From Lentzea sp. NBRC 105346 (GTDB lineage: Bacteria; Actinomycetota; Actinomycetes; Mycobacteriales; Pseudonocardiaceae), in assembly GCF_030269605.1 (NCBI RefSeq), contig NZ_BSTQ01000019.1, positions 124,001 through 188,000 of the forward strand: a stretch of 64,000 bases of DNA. The letters are read 5' to 3'. A program made the position numbers and the translations under genes. This document shows, piece by piece, positions 49,805-58,852 of the stretch. Within the stretch, counting starts at the first letter, position 1. Each line of letters opens with the position of its first letter. The notes below the pieces were generated by a model. The model saw nothing but the letters and a program-made list of their open reading frames with translations. It had not been told where the DNA came from and made no database searches.

Positions 49805-50593
49805 TCAGCTGTTCAGAAACTCCTCGACGGCCTGTAGCCAGAGCTCCGGCTGGTCGATGTGCGCCATGTGGCCCGCGTCGTCGAGCACCACGCCGTCCGG
49901 CGGCGGCGGGAAGATCATGTCGTACCTGCCGTGCAGGAGCAGGATCGGGATGCCGAGCGTCCCCAGCCGGGATGAGGCGTTCTCCGGCCGGGCGGGCGGC
50001 AGCCGGCCCTCGAGCCACGGCGCCACCCACTCCGCGGAGAACCGCACTCCGGCCAGAATCCGCAAGTATTCCGGCAGGTTGCGCCACACGTTGGCCGGCG
50101 CGCCCGCGAAGGCGGCCGCTCGCGTGAGGGACGGGCCGGTCAGGTACGACGCCCACACCTCGGCCTCGGCCTTGCGCAGCTCGTCGCGCTCGTGCCAGCC
50201 CGCGAACGCGTCCGCCGGCACGGGCACGACGCTGCTCGACGCGATGATCAGCTTCCGGACGCGGTGCGGTTCGCGCAGCGTCAGGCGTTGCGCGAGCATG
50301 CCACCGTAGGAGAACCCGAGGATGTCGGTCTGCTCGATGCCCAACACGTCCAGCAGCCCGAGCAGGTCGGTGACGGCCAGGTCCGGGGTGTACTCCGCCG
50401 CCTTGCCGGACCTGCCGCAGCCGCGGAGATCGGGCATGACGACATGTGCCGGCACCTTGTCCACCGGGGACCGCAGGTAGGTGTGGTCCCAGTCCGGGCC
50501 GCCGTGGATCACCAGGAGCGGCCGGTCGCCCACGGACTGTGCGACGAACAGCGACATGTCCGCGGACACCGGGACCGTCGATTCCGTGTACAC
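49805..50593 (-). CDS. Alpha/beta hydrolase, proline iminopeptidase-like
   Basis: 262 residues of the alpha/beta hydrolase fold. HGGPDW opens the oxyanion region; the nucleophile is Ser95 in GFSYGG; the acid is in LLHGRYDMIFP and the histidine in DDAGHMAHID. The DLRGCGRSG motif is like proline iminopeptidases. Substrate unknown. GTG 50593 is five bases from the stop of the RibD-like gene on the same strand, so the two form an operon. Confidence 0.85.
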   Translation of the reverse strand: MYTESTVPVSADMSLFVAQSVGDRPLLVIHGGPDWDHTYLRSPVDKVPAHVVMPDLRGCGRSGKAAEYTPDLAVTDLLGLLDVLGIEQTDILGFSYGGMLAQRLTLREPHRVRKLIIASSSVVPVPADAFAGWHERDELRKAEAEVWASYLTGPSLTRAAAFAGAPANVWRNLPEYLRILAGVRFSAEWVAPWLEGRLPPARPENASSRLGTLGIPILLLHGRYDMIFPPPPDGVVLDDAGHMAHIDQPELWLQAVEEFLNS

Positions 50594-50597
50594 GGGC

Positions 50598-51194
50598 TCA
50601 GTTGTACTTGACCCGGTACCGCAGGTGGGTGACGTTCTTGCCCTCCACGACGGCCAGCGGGCCTTCGAGCGACACCGGAGACTTCCGCAGCTCCGAGAAG
50701 AACGGCGTTCCGCTGCCGAGCAGTACGGGCACCAGGTCGACGTAGATCTCGTCGAGCAGCCCGGCGTCCAGGCACTGCCGGGCGATCGTGCCGCCGTTGA
50801 CGCCGACGATGCGGTCGCCCGCGTGCGCCTTGGCCTGCGCGACGGCGGACTCGATGCCGTCGGTGACGAACGTGAAGTGCTCGGCGTTCTCCCAGCCGGA
50901 GGGCACCGAGTGCGTCACGACGAAGGTGTGCACGCCGAGCGTGTGCTGCCCGCCCCAGCCGGAGGTGAAGTCGAACAGGTGGCGGCCGCAGATCAGCGCG
51001 CCGGTCTGGCCGATGTAACCGCTGATCCAGGCGGCCGACTGCGGGGTCACCTTGAACGTCATCTCGGGGTTCGCGGTCGGGACTTCGACCTCGCCGTTCT
51101 CGTACCAGTTGAACAGCAGGTCGAAGCCCGACTCGCCGGGACCGGCGATGAACCCGTCCAGGGACATGGAAGCGCTCGTGAAAACTCGTGTCAT
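50598..51194 (-). CDS. RibD C-terminal/dihydrofolate-reductase-like protein
   Basis: 198 residues with the RibD_C fold: MTRVFTSASMSLDGFIAGPG at the start, then GALICGRHLFD, and the NADPH loop VGVNGGTIARQCLDAGLLDE, as in many actinomycete dihydrofolate reductase family proteins of unknown substrate. ATG 51194 lies at the start of the right arm of an inverted repeat that includes its first five codons; there is no convincing ribosome site. It is followed by the alpha/beta hydrolase gene. Confidence 0.82.
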   Translation of the reverse strand: MTRVFTSASMSLDGFIAGPGESGFDLLFNWYENGEVEVPTANPEMTFKVTPQSAAWISGYIGQTGALICGRHLFDFTSGWGGQHTLGVHTFVVTHSVPSGWENAEHFTFVTDGIESAVAQAKAHAGDRIVGVNGGTIARQCLDAGLLDEIYVDLVPVLLGSGTPFFSELRKSPVSLEGPLAVVEGKNVTHLRYRVKYN

Positions 51195-51225
51195 ACCCGT
51201 ACGTCGATCGGGGACACGAGTTTTC
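51180..51225 (-). promoter_or_regulatory. Inverted repeat overlapping a start codon
   Basis: Read on the minus strand, GAAAACTCGTGTC (51225-51213), a 20-base loop, then GACACGAGTTTTC (51192-51180), a perfect 13-bp stem. The right arm contains the end of the ATG and codons 2-5 of the RibD-like gene. It may act as a terminator for the CNNM genes upstream or as a fold that hides the start. Confidence 0.65.
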
Positions 51226-51233
51226 GACAAGCC

Positions 51234-52268
51234 CTAGTCGAACCTGCGCACGTGCGTGCCGTCGCGGACGGTGCCCACGTACTCCTCGAGCAGGTCCTCC
51301 AGGGCGACGACGCCGCGCAGCTCACCGTCGGCGCTCACCGAGCGCGCCAGGTGTGACTGGGCGCGCCGCAGTGCTGCCAGGGCCTCGTCGAGGCGGGCGT
51401 CGACCGGAACCTCGGGCAGGCCGCGGATTCGGGTCCGCGGCACCGGGGTTTCCGGAGCCGAGCCGGCCAGGTCCAGCACGTCCTTCACGTGCAGGTAGCC
51501 GAGCAGGCTGCCGTTGGAGCGCACCGGGAAACGCGAGAACCCCGTGGACGCAACGACCTGCTCGATCTCGCCCACCGTGGGCGTCGCCGAGACGCAGGTC
51601 AGGCGGTCCAGCGGCACCAGCACGTCCGCCACCGTCCGCTCGGCCGACGACAGGGTCTGGGCCAGGCGGCGGTGTTCGGAGTCCTCGAGCAGACCCTCCG
51701 AACGGGACTGTCCTATCAGGAGTGCCAGTTCGTCCGGCGTGTACGCGGATTCCAGCTCCTCCACGGGTTCCACGCCGAACCGGCGCAGCACCCACGTGCC
51801 CGCATGCGTGAACAGCGACAGGATCGGCGAGATCACGCGGCTGAACGCGTAGTGCACGGGCACCAGCCAGATCGCGGCCCGTTCGGGGCCGGCGATGGCC
51901 AGGTTCTTCGGCACCATCTCGCCGAGGATCGTGTGCATCGCGACGACCAGCACCAGGGCCACGGAGAACGCGATGCCGTGGATCAGCGCGGTCGGCAGGC
52001 TCAGCGCCTCCAGCGGCGCCTCGATCAGGCCCGCGACGGCGGGTTCGGCGATCGCGCCGAGGCCCAGCGAGCACAGCGTGATGCCCAGCTGGGCGCCCGC
52101 GATGAGCAGCGGCAGCTGTTGCGACGCCTTGATCGCCGTGCGGGCGCGGCTGCTGCCTCGCAGGGCCAGAGCTTCCAGGCGGTCGCGGCGCGCGGTGATC
52201 ACGGCGAACTCGGCGCCGACGAAGAAGGCGTTGCCCGCGAGCAACAACAGGATCGCTAGCAGGCTCAT
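51234..52268 (-). CDS. CNNM/CorC (hemolysin C) family membrane protein, short
   Basis: 344 residues. A DUF21/CNNM membrane domain occupies residues 1-180 (AGNAFFVGAEFAVITARRDR, then LGEMVPKNLAI) followed by a pair of CBS domains (VLVPLDRLTCVSATPTVGE and the LARSVSADGELRGVVALEDL stretch). It lacks the final CorC/HlyC transporter-associated domain present in its upstream neighbour. Relatives affect Mg2+ or Co2+ export. ATG 52268 overlaps the neighbour's stop by four bases. Confidence 0.87.
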   Translation of the reverse strand: MSLLAILLLLAGNAFFVGAEFAVITARRDRLEALALRGSSRARTAIKASQQLPLLIAGAQLGITLCSLGLGAIAEPAVAGLIEAPLEALSLPTALIHGIAFSVALVLVVAMHTILGEMVPKNLAIAGPERAAIWLVPVHYAFSRVISPILSLFTHAGTWVLRRFGVEPVEELESAYTPDELALLIGQSRSEGLLEDSEHRRLAQTLSSAERTVADVLVPLDRLTCVSATPTVGEIEQVVASTGFSRFPVRSNGSLLGYLHVKDVLDLAGSAPETPVPRTRIRGLPEVPVDARLDEALAALRRAQSHLARSVSADGELRGVVALEDLLEEYVGTVRDGTHVRRFD

Positions 52269-53590
52269 GACGCCACCGCCGTCTCGATGCGAGCGACGCG
52301 GAGCTCGGCGACGCGGTGTTTGTCCATCCGCATCACGGTGACGCGCCAGCCGTCCACGCGGATCTCGTCGCCCACGTCCGGGATGCGGCCCAGGCGCGCC
52401 AGCACGAGGCCGGCCAGCGTCTCGTAGTCACCGGGCGGCATGGGGAACCCGGTCGCCTCCAGCACCTCATCGTCGCGCAGCAGGCCGGACACCATCCAGC
52501 TGTCCTTGCCCAGCGGACGCACGGGTGGCGGCTCGCCGCGGTCGTGCTCGTCGCGCACGTCGCCGACGATCTCCTCGACCACGTCCTCCAGCGTGACCAT
52601 GCCCGCGGTACCGCCGTACTCGTCGACGACGAGCGCGGTCTGCAGCCCGGACGCGCGCAGCCGGTCGAGCAGCGCGTCGCCCTCCAGCGTCTCCGGCACG
52701 GTCTGCACCGGTCGCGTCAGCGCGGACAACGGCGTGGACGCGCGCAACGCGGCGGGCACGCCGAACGCCTGCTTCACGTGCACCATGCCGCGCACCTCGT
52801 CGAGGTCGCCGTTGTGCACGGGGAACCGCGAGAAGCCCGTCTGCCGGGCCTTGTCGACCAGGTCGAGCACGGTCGCGTCGGCCCGCAGCGCCTCGACCCG
52901 CACGCGCGGCGTCATCAGCTCACCGGCCGTGCGGTCGCCGAACCGCAGTGAGCGGTCCAGCAGCGTCGCCGTGCCGGGGTCGAGGGTGCCGTGCTCGGCG
53001 CTGGTGCGGACGAGCGCGCCCAGCTCCTCGGGGGAGCGGGCGGACGCGAGCTCCTCGACCGGTTCGACGCCGAAGCGGCGGACCAGCCAGTTCGCCGAGC
53101 CGTTCATCGCGGTGATCAGCCAACGGAAGATCGACGAGAACGCCGCCTGGAACCCGGCGACGGCGCGCGCGGTCTCCAGCGGCTTCGCGATCGCCAGGTT
53201 CTTCGGCACCAGCTCGCCGAAGATCATCGACAACGCCGTGGCGATGGCCAGCGCCAACGCCAGGGACAGGCCGCGGGCGAACGACTCGGGCACGCCGATC
53301 GCGGTCAGGCCCGGCCGCAGCAGCTCCGCGATCGCGGGCTCGGCGATGTAACCGGTGATCAGGGTGGTCAGCGTGATGGCGAGCTGCGCGCCGGACAGCT
53401 GGAACGACAGCGAGCGGTGCGCGCGTTCGATGGTCTTCGCCTTGTTGTCGCCGACCTCGGCGACGTGCTTCTCGACCGTGCTGCGCTCGAGCGCGGTCAG
53501 CGAGAACTCGGCGGCGACGGCGACGAAGGTGCCCGCGGTGAGGGCCACCACCGCCAACAGGCCGAGCACGCTCAACAGGACTCCGGTCAC
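52265..53590 (-). CDS. CNNM/CorC (hemolysin C) family membrane protein, full length
   Basis: 441 residues. DUF21 membrane domain (residues 1-190, including FGELVPKNLAIAKPLETARA), two CBS domains (LMTPRVRVEALRADATVLDL and DEYGGTAGMVTLEDVVEEIV) and a C-terminal CorC_HlyC domain (GLLRDDEVLEATGFPMPPGD to VTVMRMDKHRVAELRV). GTG 53590 start. First gene of a two-gene operon of paralogues, a common actinobacterial arrangement. Probable divalent-cation efflux or its regulation. Confidence 0.9.
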   Translation of the reverse strand: MTGVLLSVLGLLAVVALTAGTFVAVAAEFSLTALERSTVEKHVAEVGDNKAKTIERAHRSLSFQLSGAQLAITLTTLITGYIAEPAIAELLRPGLTAIGVPESFARGLSLALALAIATALSMIFGELVPKNLAIAKPLETARAVAGFQAAFSSIFRWLITAMNGSANWLVRRFGVEPVEELASARSPEELGALVRTSAEHGTLDPGTATLLDRSLRFGDRTAGELMTPRVRVEALRADATVLDLVDKARQTGFSRFPVHNGDLDEVRGMVHVKQAFGVPAALRASTPLSALTRPVQTVPETLEGDALLDRLRASGLQTALVVDEYGGTAGMVTLEDVVEEIVGDVRDEHDRGEPPPVRPLGKDSWMVSGLLRDDEVLEATGFPMPPGDYETLAGLVLARLGRIPDVGDEIRVDGWRVTVMRMDKHRVAELRVARIETAVAS

Positions 53591-53699
53591 CGGCCTGCTC
53601 CATCAGCAAGGGGGACCGGATTGGTATGCCAGCCGGGGCCAGTACCCACGGGGACGGCTCAACTCCTCAAGAACTTCAGCTACACGGTCGCCGTGAATT

Positions 53700-54728
53700 C
53701 TAGTTGCTCTGCGTGCTCGCTCTCAGCACTACTTCACCAGCCACTCGTACGGTGCGGGGAACGTCACTCCCGCCGTCCAGCACGAGCCGCGCCGCCTGCT
53801 CGCCCATCTCCTCGAGAGGCAGCCGCACGGTGCTCAGCGCGGGCACCGTGTCACGCAGCGTGGGGATGTCGTCGAACCCCGCGATGGAGATGTCCTCGGG
53901 TACCCGTACGCCGCGCTCGCGCAACGCGGCCATCGCACCCATCGCCATCACGTCGTTCACGGCGAACACGCAGGTCGCCTTGGTCTTCTTGGCGAGCAGC
54001 TCGAGCGCCGCGTCGTAGCCGCCGTCCCTGGTGAACGCGCCGTCGATCACGGTCGGTGCGGCCAGGCCGGCGTCCGCGAGCCCGGCCTTGAACCCGGCCA
54101 GCCGGTCGCGCGTCACGACGAGGTCGGCCGGTCCGGCGAGCACCGCGAACCTCTTGTGACCGAGCGCGGCCAGCTCCCTGGCCAGCGCGCGGGCACCCGC
54201 CCGGTTGCCCGGAACGACCGTGTCGGTCCCCAGCTTGGCCTGAGACACGCACGCGATGCGGCCGCCGAGCGAGGTGAACGCCTCGATCTCGGAGGCGAGC
54301 CGCGCCTGCGCCTTGCGGTCCGTCGTGCGGCTGCCCGCCAGCACGACCGCGCGGGCCCGGTGCGCGCGCAACGTCGACAGCAGCTCGGCCTCGCGGCCCG
54401 GCGTGCGGCCGGTCGTGCCGAGCACGACGACGAGGCCCGCGGCCTCGGCCACCTTGGTGACTCCGGCGGCGATCGACGAGAAGTACGGGTCGGTGATGTC
54501 GTGCACGACGAGTCCGACCAGTGAGCTCGAGTTACGGGCCAGTGCCTGCGCCGACGCGTTGGCGACGTAGCCGAGCACCTCCGCGGTCATGAGCACGCGG
54601 TCACGCAGCTCGTCGCTCACCTGCCGGGTGCTGCCGTTGAGCACGCGGGAGGCCGTCGCCAGCGACACACCCGCCTGCCTGGCCACCTCGGCGAGGGTCA
54701 CCTGTCGCGCGGACACGACCACCTCCAT
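53700..54728 (-). CDS. LacI family transcriptional regulator
   Basis: 342 residues. The N-terminal helix-turn-helix and hinge read TLAEVARQAGVSLATASRVL, with the periplasmic-binding-like ligand domain after it (VGLVVHDITDPYFSSIAAGV to FDDIPTLRDTVPALSTVRLP). ATG 54728. It faces the Gfo/Idh gene; the 101 bases between hold a perfect LacI-type operator. Thus it most likely represses the catabolic genes at 54830-57763, and perhaps the transporter beyond. The inducer is probably a sugar or sugar acid. Confidence 0.9.
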   Translation of the reverse strand: MEVVVSARQVTLAEVARQAGVSLATASRVLNGSTRQVSDELRDRVLMTAEVLGYVANASAQALARNSSSLVGLVVHDITDPYFSSIAAGVTKVAEAAGLVVVLGTTGRTPGREAELLSTLRAHRARAVVLAGSRTTDRKAQARLASEIEAFTSLGGRIACVSQAKLGTDTVVPGNRAGARALARELAALGHKRFAVLAGPADLVVTRDRLAGFKAGLADAGLAAPTVIDGAFTRDGGYDAALELLAKKTKATCVFAVNDVMAMGAMAALRERGVRVPEDISIAGFDDIPTLRDTVPALSTVRLPLEEMGEQAARLVLDGGSDVPRTVRVAGEVVLRASTQSN

Positions 54729-54796
54729 CTCAGTTGGTGCACGGAGGGTAACTCGCGCAGTGGTTGACGTCCGTGAAGAACCACCCGTAGCGTGGC

Positions 54797-54810
54797 GGAA
54801 AGCGCTTTCC
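54797..54810. promoter_or_regulatory. LacI-type operator GGAAAGCGCTTTCC
   Basis: A perfect 14-base palindrome with the central CG step typical of LacI-family sites, 20 bases before the Gfo/Idh start and 68 from the divergent lacI start. Confidence 0.82.
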
Positions 54811-54829
54811 AGCCCAGCGGGAGGATCGC

Positions 54830-55972
54830 ATGGCAGTGCGGACCGTCGGTGTCGCCGTCAACGGGGTCACCGGCCGGATGGGGTACCGCCAGCACCTGGT
54901 GCGGTCCCTGCTTCCGTTGCGCGAGCACGGACTCCGGCTCCCGGACGACACCGTGCTGAAGGTCGAGCCGCTGCTCGTCGGCCGCAACGCCGGAAAGCTC
55001 AAGGAGATCGCCCAACGGCACGACCTGCCGCGCTGGACCACGGACCTGGACGCCGCCCTGGCCGATCCCGACATCGATGTCTACTTCGACTCGCAAGTCA
55101 CGTCACGGCACGTGGAAGCGATCTCCGCCGCCATCGCCGCGGGCAAGCACGTCTACACCGAGAAGCCGGTTTCGGAGACCGTCGAGGAGGCTCTGCGGTT
55201 GGCTTCGCTGGCGGACGCGGCCGGTGTGCGGCACGGCGTCGTCGCCGACAAGCTGTACCTGCCGGGCATCCGCAAGCTGCGCCGGTTGATCGACGGCGGA
55301 TTCTTCGGCCGAATCCTGTCGGTGCGCGGCGAGTTCGGCTACTGGGTCTTCGAGGGTGACTGGCAGGCGGCGCAGCGGCCGTCGTGGAACTACCGGGCGG
55401 AGGACGGCGGCGGGATCGTCGCCGACATGTTCTGCCACTGGAGTTACTTGCTCGAAGAGCTGTTCGGTTCGGTGGAAGCCGTGACCGCGCGGGCCGTCAC
55501 GCACATTCCACAGCGGTGGGACGAGAACGGTGTCGCTTACGACGCGACCGCGGACGACGCCGCGTACGCGATCTTCGAACTCGCCGGCGGGGTGATCGCC
55601 CAGGTCAACTCCTCGTGGTGCGTGCGGGTGCACCGCGACGAACTGGTCGAGTTCCAGGTGGACGGTACCGAGGGGAGTGCGGTCGCGGGGCTGCGCGAAT
55701 GCGTCGTGCAGCCCCGCGCCGTCACGCCGCGGCCGGTCTGGAATCCCGATGTTCCCGCCGATGCGGACTTCCGCTCGCAGTGGCAGACCGTGCCGGACAA
55801 CGACGAGTTCGGGAACGGGTTCAAGGTGCAGTGGGAGGAATTCCTGCGGCACGTTTATGCCGGGGCGCCGTTCCCGCACGACTTCCGCGCGGGTGCCCGA
55901 GGGGTGCAGCTGGCGGCGTGCGGGTTGCGGTCTTCGGCGGAGGGGCGGCGGGTCGAGGTGCCTCGTGTCTAG
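54830..55972 (+). CDS. Gfo/Idh/MocA family oxidoreductase
   Basis: 380 residues. N-terminal Rossmann domain (VGVAVNGVTGRMG) and the family EKP motif, TEKPVSETVEEALRL near residue 109, are followed by a C-terminal beta-sheet domain. These NAD(P)-dependent enzymes oxidise sugars, inositols or their derivatives at a ring hydroxyl. ATG 54830 has GGGAGG upstream. It is the first gene after the LacI operator, with a seven-residue ARKS-free start. The next gene overlaps its stop by eight bases. Substrate not predictable. Confidence 0.87.
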   Translation: MAVRTVGVAVNGVTGRMGYRQHLVRSLLPLREHGLRLPDDTVLKVEPLLVGRNAGKLKEIAQRHDLPRWTTDLDAALADPDIDVYFDSQVTSRHVEAISAAIAAGKHVYTEKPVSETVEEALRLASLADAAGVRHGVVADKLYLPGIRKLRRLIDGGFFGRILSVRGEFGYWVFEGDWQAAQRPSWNYRAEDGGGIVADMFCHWSYLLEELFGSVEAVTARAVTHIPQRWDENGVAYDATADDAAYAIFELAGGVIAQVNSSWCVRVHRDELVEFQVDGTEGSAVAGLRECVVQPRAVTPRPVWNPDVPADADFRSQWQTVPDNDEFGNGFKVQWEEFLRHVYAGAPFPHDFRAGARGVQLAACGLRSSAEGRRVEVPRV

Positions 55973-56981
55973 GGAGGTCTTCGCCGCCGCGCACGTCGTC
56001 GCCGCCGACGAGAAGACGGTCGACTGGGACGCGACCCTGAGGTTCCGCCACCACCTGTGGGACCTCGGCCTCGGCGTCGCGGAAGCGATGGACACTGCGC
56101 AGCGCGGCATGGGCCTCGACTGGCCCACCGCCGCCGAGCTGATCAAGCGCAGCGCCGCCGAGGCGACCGGCCGGATCTGCGCCGGCGTCGGTACCGACCA
56201 CCTGCGCGGCGAGGTCACGCTCACCGACGTCATCACGGCCTACGAACAGCAGCTCGACGTGGTCCAGGGCGCGGGCGCGCAGCCGGTGCTGATGTGCAGC
56301 AGACAACTTGCCGCCACCGCGAAGAGCCCCGAGGACTACGCCAACGTCTACGGCAGGCTGCTCCGAACAACTGACCAGCCCGTGATCTTGCACTGGCTCG
56401 GCCCGGCGTTCGACCCGGCGCTCAAGGGCTATTGGGGCGACGAGAACACCGAAGCGGCCACGGACAACTTCCTCGAGATCATCAAGGCCAACTCCGCCAA
56501 GATCGACGGCGTCAAGGTCTCGCTGCTCGACGCCGGCCACGAGATCGGGTTGCGCCGAAAGCTCCCGCCAGGAGTCCGCTGCTACACCGGCGACGACTTC
56601 AACTACCCGGAACTGATCGAGGGCGACGAGCACGGGTACAGCGACGCGCTGCTCGGCATCTTCGACCCGATCGCGCCGGTCGCGGCCCAGGCGATCAAGG
56701 AACTGGACGACAACCCAGCGGAGTTCCGGCGGATCATCGACCCCACGGTTCCGTTGTCGCGGCATCTGTTCAGCGCGCCGACGTACTACTACAAGACGGG
56801 CGTCGTCTTCCTCGCCTGGCTGGCCGGGCACCAGGACCACTTCGTCCTGCTCGACGGGCTGCAGACCGCGCGCACCGTCGGCCACCTCGCCGAGGCCAAG
56901 CGGCTGGCCGAACTGGCGGGTGTCATCGACCCCGACGAAGCCGACCGGCGGTGGAGCCAGTGGCTGGCCGACTCTCACTGA
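55965..56981 (+). CDS. DUF993 protein, dihydrodipicolinate-synthase-like aldolase fold
   Basis: 338 residues. It matches the DUF993 family: TDQPVILHWLGPAFDPALKG, KIDGVKVSLLDAGHEIGLRR and the YYKTGVVFLAWLAGHQDHF segment. The fold is a class I aldolase TIM barrel; the lysine in IDGVKVS is the likely Schiff-base position, from family analogy. GTG 55965 overlaps the stop of the preceding gene. In the cluster it would cleave a keto intermediate made by the dehydrogenase, which is inference. The reaction is not known to me. Confidence 0.78.
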   Translation: MSREVFAAAHVVAADEKTVDWDATLRFRHHLWDLGLGVAEAMDTAQRGMGLDWPTAAELIKRSAAEATGRICAGVGTDHLRGEVTLTDVITAYEQQLDVVQGAGAQPVLMCSRQLAATAKSPEDYANVYGRLLRTTDQPVILHWLGPAFDPALKGYWGDENTEAATDNFLEIIKANSAKIDGVKVSLLDAGHEIGLRRKLPPGVRCYTGDDFNYPELIEGDEHGYSDALLGIFDPIAPVAAQAIKELDDNPAEFRRIIDPTVPLSRHLFSAPTYYYKTGVVFLAWLAGHQDHFVLLDGLQTARTVGHLAEAKRLAELAGVIDPDEADRRWSQWLADSH

Positions 56982-57763
56982 ACCAGGCGACGATCAAGCG
57001 CGCGACCGTCAAACAGGCTGTTGATGGGTGCGCGAAGCACGGCGTGCCGTCGATCGGGCTGTGGCGCGAACCGGTCGCCGACGCCGGAATCGAACAGACC
57101 AGGAAGCTCGTCCGGCAAGCCGGGCTGCGCGTGTCCTCGTTGTGCCGCGGCGGGTTCCTCACCGACCCGGACAACAAGAACGCGATCGACGACAACAAGA
57201 GGGCCATCGACGAGGCGCACACGCTGGGTACCGACACGCTGGTGATGGTGGTCGGCGGCGTGCCCGACCGGGACCTGATCGGCGCACGGCAACGGGTCCA
57301 GGACGGCATCGAGGTGCTGACGCCGTACGCCCAGGAAGCCGGCGTCATCCTGGCGCTCGAACCGATGCACCCGATCTTCTGCGCCGACCGCGGCGTGCTC
57401 TCGACGTTGAAGCAGGCGCTGGACTGGGCGGAGCGCTTCGACGCGGGCGTGGTCGTCGACGCGGTGCACGTCTGGTGGGACCCGGAGCTCGACGCGCAGA
57501 TCGAACGGGCGGGCCGGCGGATCGCGAGCTACCAGGTGTGCGACTGGCTGAACCCGTTGCCGCCCGACGTGTTGCTCGGCCGCGCGCTGCCCGGTGACGG
57601 GAACATCGACCTCGACCGGCTGACCAGGCACGTCGCGAAAACCGGCTACAGCAAGGACGTGGAGGTCGAGATCTTCAACGCCGACCTGTGGGCGGCGGAT
57701 CCGGACGAGGTGATCGCAGAGGTGGTCCGCCGGTACCACGCCTTTGTGGAACCGGCTTTGTAG
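56960..57763 (+). CDS. Sugar phosphate isomerase/epimerase-like TIM barrel
   Basis: 267 residues of the xylose isomerase-like (AP_endonuc_2) family. Metal-site acids are visible in LALEPMHP, VVDAVHVWWD and DVEVEIFN, with a histidine in VHVWWD. GTG 56960, with GGTGGAG upstream and an overlap of 22 bases with the DUF993 gene, is chosen over later starts because it keeps LSLNQATIKR, a typical family opening. Third enzyme of the LacI-controlled unit. Substrate unknown. Confidence 0.85.
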   Translation: MAGRLSLNQATIKRATVKQAVDGCAKHGVPSIGLWREPVADAGIEQTRKLVRQAGLRVSSLCRGGFLTDPDNKNAIDDNKRAIDEAHTLGTDTLVMVVGGVPDRDLIGARQRVQDGIEVLTPYAQEAGVILALEPMHPIFCADRGVLSTLKQALDWAERFDAGVVVDAVHVWWDPELDAQIERAGRRIASYQVCDWLNPLPPDVLLGRALPGDGNIDLDRLTRHVAKTGYSKDVEVEIFNADLWAADPDEVIAEVVRRYHAFVEPAL

Positions 57764-57782
57764 AACCAGCAGCGCCGAAGCC

Positions 57783-57805
57783 GATCGTCGACGGCGGCGA
57801 CGATC
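57783..57805 (+). terminator. Hairpin after the catabolic operon
   Basis: GATCGTCG (57783-57790) and CGACGATC (57798-57805) form a perfect eight-bp stem with a seven-base loop. It sits between the isomerase stop and the transporter genes. Without a U-run it may be a weak or processing signal. Confidence 0.45.
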
Positions 57806-57850
57806 GACCCCGGCGTTGGTATGTATTAGACGAGATGGAGGGCAGATCGG

Positions 57851-58852
57851 TTGCAGTCTTCAGCCCACCTTCAGGTACCGGTTCACCCGAACGGCCGAAT
57901 CCTGTCTGTTCTGATACTTCTTCTGGTCGCGGCCTGTGGTGGTGTAAAAGGCGGTAGCAACGCCGACTATCCGAACCGCGCTGTCCAGTTCACCGTGCCG
58001 TTCCCACCGGGCGGCAGCACGGACCTCGTCGGGCGGGCCATCGCGAAGGCGGTGGAGCAGCCGCTGAAGCAGTCCGTGCCGGTCGCCAACAAGCCCGGCG
58101 CGAACGGCGCGGTCGGCGGCAAGGAGGTTCTCGCGTCCGCGCCGGACGGCTACAACATCGGGTTGCTCGTGCAGTCGCTGTTCGCGATCACCCCGTTGGC
58201 CGTCAAGGACGAGACGGCGATCCAGCTCGACCGGCTGACCATCGTCGCGACGCTGACCACCGAGGACTACGTGCTCGTCGTCAACGCCAACTCGCCGCAC
58301 AAGACGCTCGAGGACCTGCTGAAGGCGCCCAAGGTCAGCTACGGCACGACCGGCGTCGGTACCGGGGCACAGCTGTCGCAGGCGTTGCTGTTCAAGAGCG
58401 CCGGAGCCAACGCGGTCGACGTGCCGTTCGACGGCGGCGCCCCGGCGGTGACCGCAGTGCTCGGCGAGCAGGTCGACGCGATCTCCGCCGCGCCCTCGGA
58501 GATCATGCAGCACGTCAAGGCGGGCAAGCTGCGGCCGCTCGCGACGTTCTCCACCAAGCGCAGCGCGTACCTGCCGGACGTGCCGACGGCCCAGGAGAAG
58601 GGCCACGACGTCGTGGTCGACCAGCGGCGGTTCGTCGTCGCGCCGCAGGGGCTGCCGGACAACGTGCGGAAGAAGCTCGCCGACGCGTTCGCCGAAGCGC
58701 GCAAGGACGCCGGTTACGACAAGTTCCTCAAGGATGCCTACGCCGAACGGTGGGAGGTCTCCGGTGACGAGGCCCGGCAGCACATGAAGGACGCCGGTGC
58801 CCGTTATGCGGCGAAGGTCCAGGAGCTCGGCATCAGTCTCGGCAAAAAATGA
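57851..58852 (+). CDS. tctC: Tripartite tricarboxylate transporter substrate-binding lipoprotein
   Basis: 333 residues. A lipoprotein signal with lipobox LVAAC at about residues 25-29 precedes a Bug/TctC-type periplasmic-binding domain (VQFTVPFPPGGSTDLVGRAI is the family signature, and PDGYNIG follows). It captures a carboxylate in the cell envelope. TTG 57851 with GGAGGG eight bases upstream is the likely start; there is no ATG or GTG before the signal peptide core. Its stop overlaps the tctB start by four bases. Confidence 0.9.
   Translation: MQSSAHLQVPVHPNGRILSVLILLLVAACGGVKGGSNADYPNRAVQFTVPFPPGGSTDLVGRAIAKAVEQPLKQSVPVANKPGANGAVGGKEVLASAPDGYNIGLLVQSLFAITPLAVKDETAIQLDRLTIVATLTTEDYVLVVNANSPHKTLEDLLKAPKVSYGTTGVGTGAQLSQALLFKSAGANAVDVPFDGGAPAVTAVLGEQVDAISAAPSEIMQHVKAGKLRPLATFSTKRSAYLPDVPTAQEKGHDVVVDQRRFVVAPQGLPDNVRKKLADAFAEARKDAGYDKFLKDAYAERWEVSGDEARQHMKDAGARYAAKVQELGISLGKK

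Noticed and set aside
53591-53699. Additional gene between the LacI and CNNM genes
   Set aside because: Only 109 bases, with a small CACGG-TCG-CCGTG hairpin and no coding signal.
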